Assembly (NCBI RefSeq): GCF_964340395.1
Contig: NC_135549.1
Location: forward strand, 25,881,342 to 25,945,341
Reading direction: 5' to 3'
Length of the DNA stretch: 64,000 nucleotides
Source: Glandiceps talaboti
Lineage: Eukaryota > Hemichordata > Enteropneusta > Spengelidae
Positions 61,301 to 64,000 of the stretch are shown piece by piece. The notes beneath the pieces are model-generated. The model saw nothing but the letters and a program-made list of their open reading frames with translations. It was not told the DNA's origin and did not search any database. The position numbers and the translations under genes were made by a program. Within the stretch, counting starts at the first letter, position 1, and every line of letters begins with the position of its first letter.

Positions 61301-61929
61301 AAAGTGGAAGAACGTAAAGTGTATGCACAGGAAGCAAAGATGTTAGCAGAAGAACACAAGAAAATACATCCAGATTGCTGGAAAAGAAAAAGATCTAGTT
61401 CAACAGTGAGTCAAATAACAAATCATTTTTTTTTTTAAAAATAACTACTTTTGAAATAGTTTCTCAATAATTGCCATCACAAAGTTGAAGTCTGTAAGTT
61501 AGCATTTCGTTAATATTGCTGACCATTCTGGCAAGATGACTCAGCTGTCCAAATCATAATGTAAAGTCCTCAGATGAATATAATAATACTTCTAAATTTC
61601 GCACTCTAATTTCACACTCTAATTCCATAAAATGTTATGAAATTTGAAGTCCTCGGATCAATATAATGATAGTTATTAATAAATTTAACACTCTAATTTC
61701 ATCAAATGTTATGAAATTTGAAGTCCTCGGATTATTATAATGATACTTATAAATTTAACACTCTAATTTCACACTATGTTATGAAATTTGAAGTCCTCGG
61801 ATCAATATAAAAATACTTATAAATTTAACACTCTAATTTTATAAATGTTATTTTGATTATAAAAACCTCTACTCCTCTCAGTGAATGATTTTTTTGTTTT
61901 ACATTTCTTTTATATTTCAGTCACTTTGA
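46374..61929 (+). CDS. HBP1: HBP1, HMG-box transcription factor 1, with N-terminal zinc fingers
   Basis: Ten coding exons with matching phases: 46374-46388, 47799-47998, 48597-48724, 54626-54935, 55288-55547, 58325-58618, 59137-59281, 59972-60223, 61261-61405 and 61921-61929. They give 585 aa (human 514). HBP1 is a nuclear repressor of cell-cycle and Wnt targets that binds RB. From residue ~200 it tracks human HBP1: 'NWLTELAIIATSPQSPL', 'SLHSYAKPP', the AXH domain (~295-455, 'SWPTAVWQCFMKG' to 'YDFTPMDSSA'-like), and the HMG box (~507-575, 'KRPMNAFMLFAKK' to 'PDCWKRKR'). The N-terminus differs: a C2H2 finger (C33, C38, H51, H55), a HEETRPYS linker and a C2HC finger (C63, C66, H79, C85), then 'PTKQMPN', similar to the human start region. 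The start ATG at 46374 has a strong context (gccatcATGG). The last exon adds only Ser-Leu-stop. Confidence 0.95.
51763..52110. mobile_element. Foldback MITE, family A copy 4
   Basis: Left 'gttcatatagatgaggattg' and right 'attctcatccgtgtggcca'; inner arms 'atcatggcctcctactt' and 'aagaaggaagccgtgat' pair. Confidence 0.75.
53284..53824. mobile_element. Foldback MITE, family B copy 4 (very long arms)
   Basis: The left half reads 'aattgtgtggttctgatta', 'aaaataggtggggtaggtag', 'gttttccattgttttccaaa' and 'tacagccattacagattgga'. The right half is its reverse complement from 'tccaatctgtaatgcctgta' to 'accacacaatttg'. Arms approach 250 bp each, and it is ~540 bp in all. Confidence 0.85.
56534..57037. 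mobile_element. Long-hairpin MITE (family E) in HBP1 intron 5
   Basis: 'tacggcgacaatctcaagta' and 'ccatacgttacagtggtaac' are mirrored by 'gttaccactgtaacgtatgg' and 'tacttgggattgtcgccgta'. ~504 bp with termini 'tttctgta' and 'tatggaaa'. Confidence 0.88.
57939..58284. mobile_element. MITE family C copy 5 (uninterrupted reference copy)
   Basis: 'ttaaaagctgttctagctgca' at the left and 'gtgagttgcagccagttta' at the right. It ends only ~40 bp before HBP1 exon 6. Confidence 0.75.
59669..59868 (+). mobile_element. 5'-truncated SINE
   Basis: 'ttggtaggatagaggttgca', 'gggagttgagaaagtaaagg' and 'cacagagtgggaaagtgcta' align with the body and tail of the SINE at 44706. The tRNA-like head is absent, as after incomplete reverse transcription. 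Confidence 0.75.
60241..60450. repeat. 20-bp tandem repeat in HBP1 intron 8, about 10 copies
   Basis: Units read 'aatttcaaatcatggcaagc' with small changes, beginning 18 nt after the exon 8 donor. The open frame through it is an artefact. Confidence 0.92.
60758..61135. mobile_element. MITE (family D) in HBP1 intron 8
   Basis: Left 'aatagccttggttaaccaga' and 'ctctcgtcacttggggctct' are mirrored by 'agagcccccagtggcgagag' and 'ctgggtaaccgagactatt'. 40-bp inverted termini, 378 bp. Possible target duplication 'tatg(a/g)caatag'. Confidence 0.82.
61565..61855. repeat. ~85-bp tandem repeat in HBP1 intron 9, about 4 copies
   Basis: 'gttatgaaatttgaagtcct' followed by 'cgga' and 'aaatttaacactctaatttc' recurs in register. 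Confidence 0.85.
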
Positions 61930-64000
61930 CACCTGCTTGCTGCCAATCTAGAGAGAACTGTTCTACAGAAATAACCACCACTGGTGCTGTGTGGGCAACC
62001 TGGTCAAATAGACCCTCTTGGTCTTTGTACAAATGTACATAGGTGCTGAACCAACCACCTTAATATCTTGTATAATAATTTGTGTAAAGAGAGATTGAGT
62101 GTGTATATTGTAAATAGAAACTTAGGGTGACATTTATGTCGCTTTTTTTTAACAAATGTTTTGAAAGAAGAGAGAAAAAAAAAGTATGCAGTGTAAACTA
62201 TTTATAAACACGAAACTATTCTATCTTTGCTGTATGCCATGTCTGTCAGTACAGAATGTTTTTAATAACTAATATTTTTGTAAGTTTGTAAATTTGGCTT
62301 GTACAAATTCTTCTATAAGAGTGCCAGAATCGGATGCCTTTTGTAAGGCAACTATATATTAAAAATACTTATCTATGCAGGTGGTTTTTTTAAAAACTAA
62401 AAATCTTTCTATTTGTTCATGTGAATCTTTAATCGGGAGAGGAAAATTTTATTCTATTCACTTTTCAGGGATATGTGCTTGCCTATTGATGTCATTGCTG
62501 TTGTGTCTTTGTTGTTAGTGGCATGTTTTTGCTTGAAGCTCTAGTGTGGGATTCAAATTAAACTAATTGCATTTAACAGAATTAGTCTGTCTAAATGAAG
62601 CATTTACCTCGGCAGGGGGGGGGGGGGTCAAACTGCTTTAGAAATATTCAAAATCCTTGATAAAAGCTTATGCTAATTCCTATGCAACTTAACCATGACT
62701 GTTGACAATCTCTCTGCAAAAGTTAACTCACTATTTTCAGAGTAGTTTGGGACCATATTCATTTCTTTCTTTCTTTGGGGAGGCACTTTAGGAAAATTGT
62801 TTATCTGTGCTTTTTTCAAACTCTACTTTCTCAGCGAGAATGGACACCAAATCACTTTCAGAATTGCTAGATAGACAGTTGTTAAAATTAATAGATTTCG
62901 TAACGTTGTTCTTTATTTTAATTCAAACACTTGTGTAAGGGTGAGGTCAGTGTACTGAAAAATGTCAACGTTCTAGTACCTGTCGTTAGGTGTCAGTTTT
63001 TACTGACTCCAAAACATTTCACATTGACCAAATAGTTTCCTAAACTATCATCACCATGTGAATCTGTCAAAAGATTTTGTTTACATACTTGCTTAGCACC
63101 TTAGTCTGTGACATATAAAAATTTACCAGTGTACCACACACTTTCCCTGTAGACTACATAATTTACTTTCTATGTCAACCATGCTAAAGGTTCTAGCCAG
63201 GTTAATGACATTAACAAACAGTGTGTGTGTGCTTAAATATTTATTCATATATAACTATATACTTTGTTAACTTCCTCTTTTTTTCGTTGTGGTTCTTTAC
63301 TTTTAATGCTGGTAGATAACGATATCAAACACATTGTTTGCTCTTTATAGCATATATCTAAACCTATACACAACACTCAGATATTTAGCTCATCAAAGTT
63401 GTCTTAGCAGATTTTACTTCTCACTAATTGCATTAATTGCTGGATTTTGTACGAAAAAATTGGGTTGTTGTCTTTTGAATTGCTGCAGAAGTCAGTACAC
63501 TTTGTATAATATTATCCAGAAATTTAGATAAACTAGTTTGAAAATTCATCCATATGGACACTCATTCCTTATCATTTTGTTGTTTTAACAAGTGACAACC
63601 TTTCAGTCTCTTGATATATACATGATAGTATATAGCATTTCATGCCATTGGTGTTGCTATAGTATACTGCCCTCTAGTGTTGGTATTGTGCTGTTCGTTC
63701 TAGTTCACCTTTCCCCAGATGTACATTGGGTGTGTTTAGGATAAAAGCGATAAGTGGACTGTTAGCCAGTCTGTCGGCAATGCTGGGTGTGTGATTATGC
63801 TAAATTCTCATATTGTAGATGAGAGCTAGCACAGTCATACATCCAATGCTGTTGACAGGCTTGCTATAAATGTCTTTTATTCTGAACGTGCCCGATGCAC
63901 ATTAGAAGTAGTAGTCACCTTCAAGTAAATCGTAGTGTGCAAGTTAATTACTAAACCAAGGTTCACTTGAATATCCTTATAAATCATGATTACATTGATA
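61930..64000. other. HBP1 3' UTR and downstream flank
   Basis: No further coding exon. No canonical AATAAA is seen close to the stop; ATTAAA occurs near 62358 and 62556 as weaker candidates. A 13-base G run is at 62615-62627. Confidence 0.45.

Overview
This is intron-rich, AT-rich animal nuclear DNA. Five genes can be reconstructed exon by exon with consistent splice phases and GT-AG borders, and a sixth is represented by one long exon. The orthologues recognised (TDG, UQCC5/SMIM4, UQCC6/C12orf73, CENPK, HBP1 and an NXPE-like protein), the multi-kilobase introns and the many hairpin-shaped transposons suggest a marine invertebrate, either a non-vertebrate deuterostome or a lophotrochozoan. 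The sequence alone does not settle the phylum.

Layout. 1-3.8 kb: a LINE reverse-transcriptase scrap, a (CA)n(TA)n microsatellite and a foldback MITE. 3.8-5.6 kb: NXPE-like secreted PC-esterase-type protein (+). 5.6-18.6 kb: gene-poor, with a 41-bp minisatellite, several microsatellites, a ~300-bp tandem repeat and MITEs. 18.6-24.5 kb: thymine DNA glycosylase (TDG, -), six coding exons, 428 aa. 25.35-27.97 kb: UQCC5 and UQCC6 (+), two tiny mitochondrial complex III assembly factors that share an exon and probably one bicistronic mRNA. 28-34.7 kb: intergenic, repeat-rich. 34.8-45.8 kb: CENPK (-), nine coding exons, 269 aa. 46.4-61.9 kb: HBP1 (+), ten coding exons, 585 aa, with an N-terminal zinc-finger pair in front of the usual AXH and HMG-box domains. 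62-64 kb: HBP1 3' UTR and flank.

Organisation. There are two divergent head-to-head pairs: TDG with UQCC5/UQCC6 (812 bp between start codons) and CENPK with HBP1 (563 bp). Each probably shares a bidirectional promoter. The first pairs DNA repair with respiratory-chain assembly and recalls the human neighbourhood of TDG and C12orf73. The second pairs a kinetochore subunit with a cell-cycle repressor.

Most remarkable: the UQCC5-UQCC6 two-cistron unit, which matches the Drosophila sloth1/sloth2 arrangement; the zinc-finger extension of HBP1; a TDG with a PCNA/CRL4-type degron and six SUMO consensus sites; and a dense population of long-hairpin MITEs, one of them nested inside another family.
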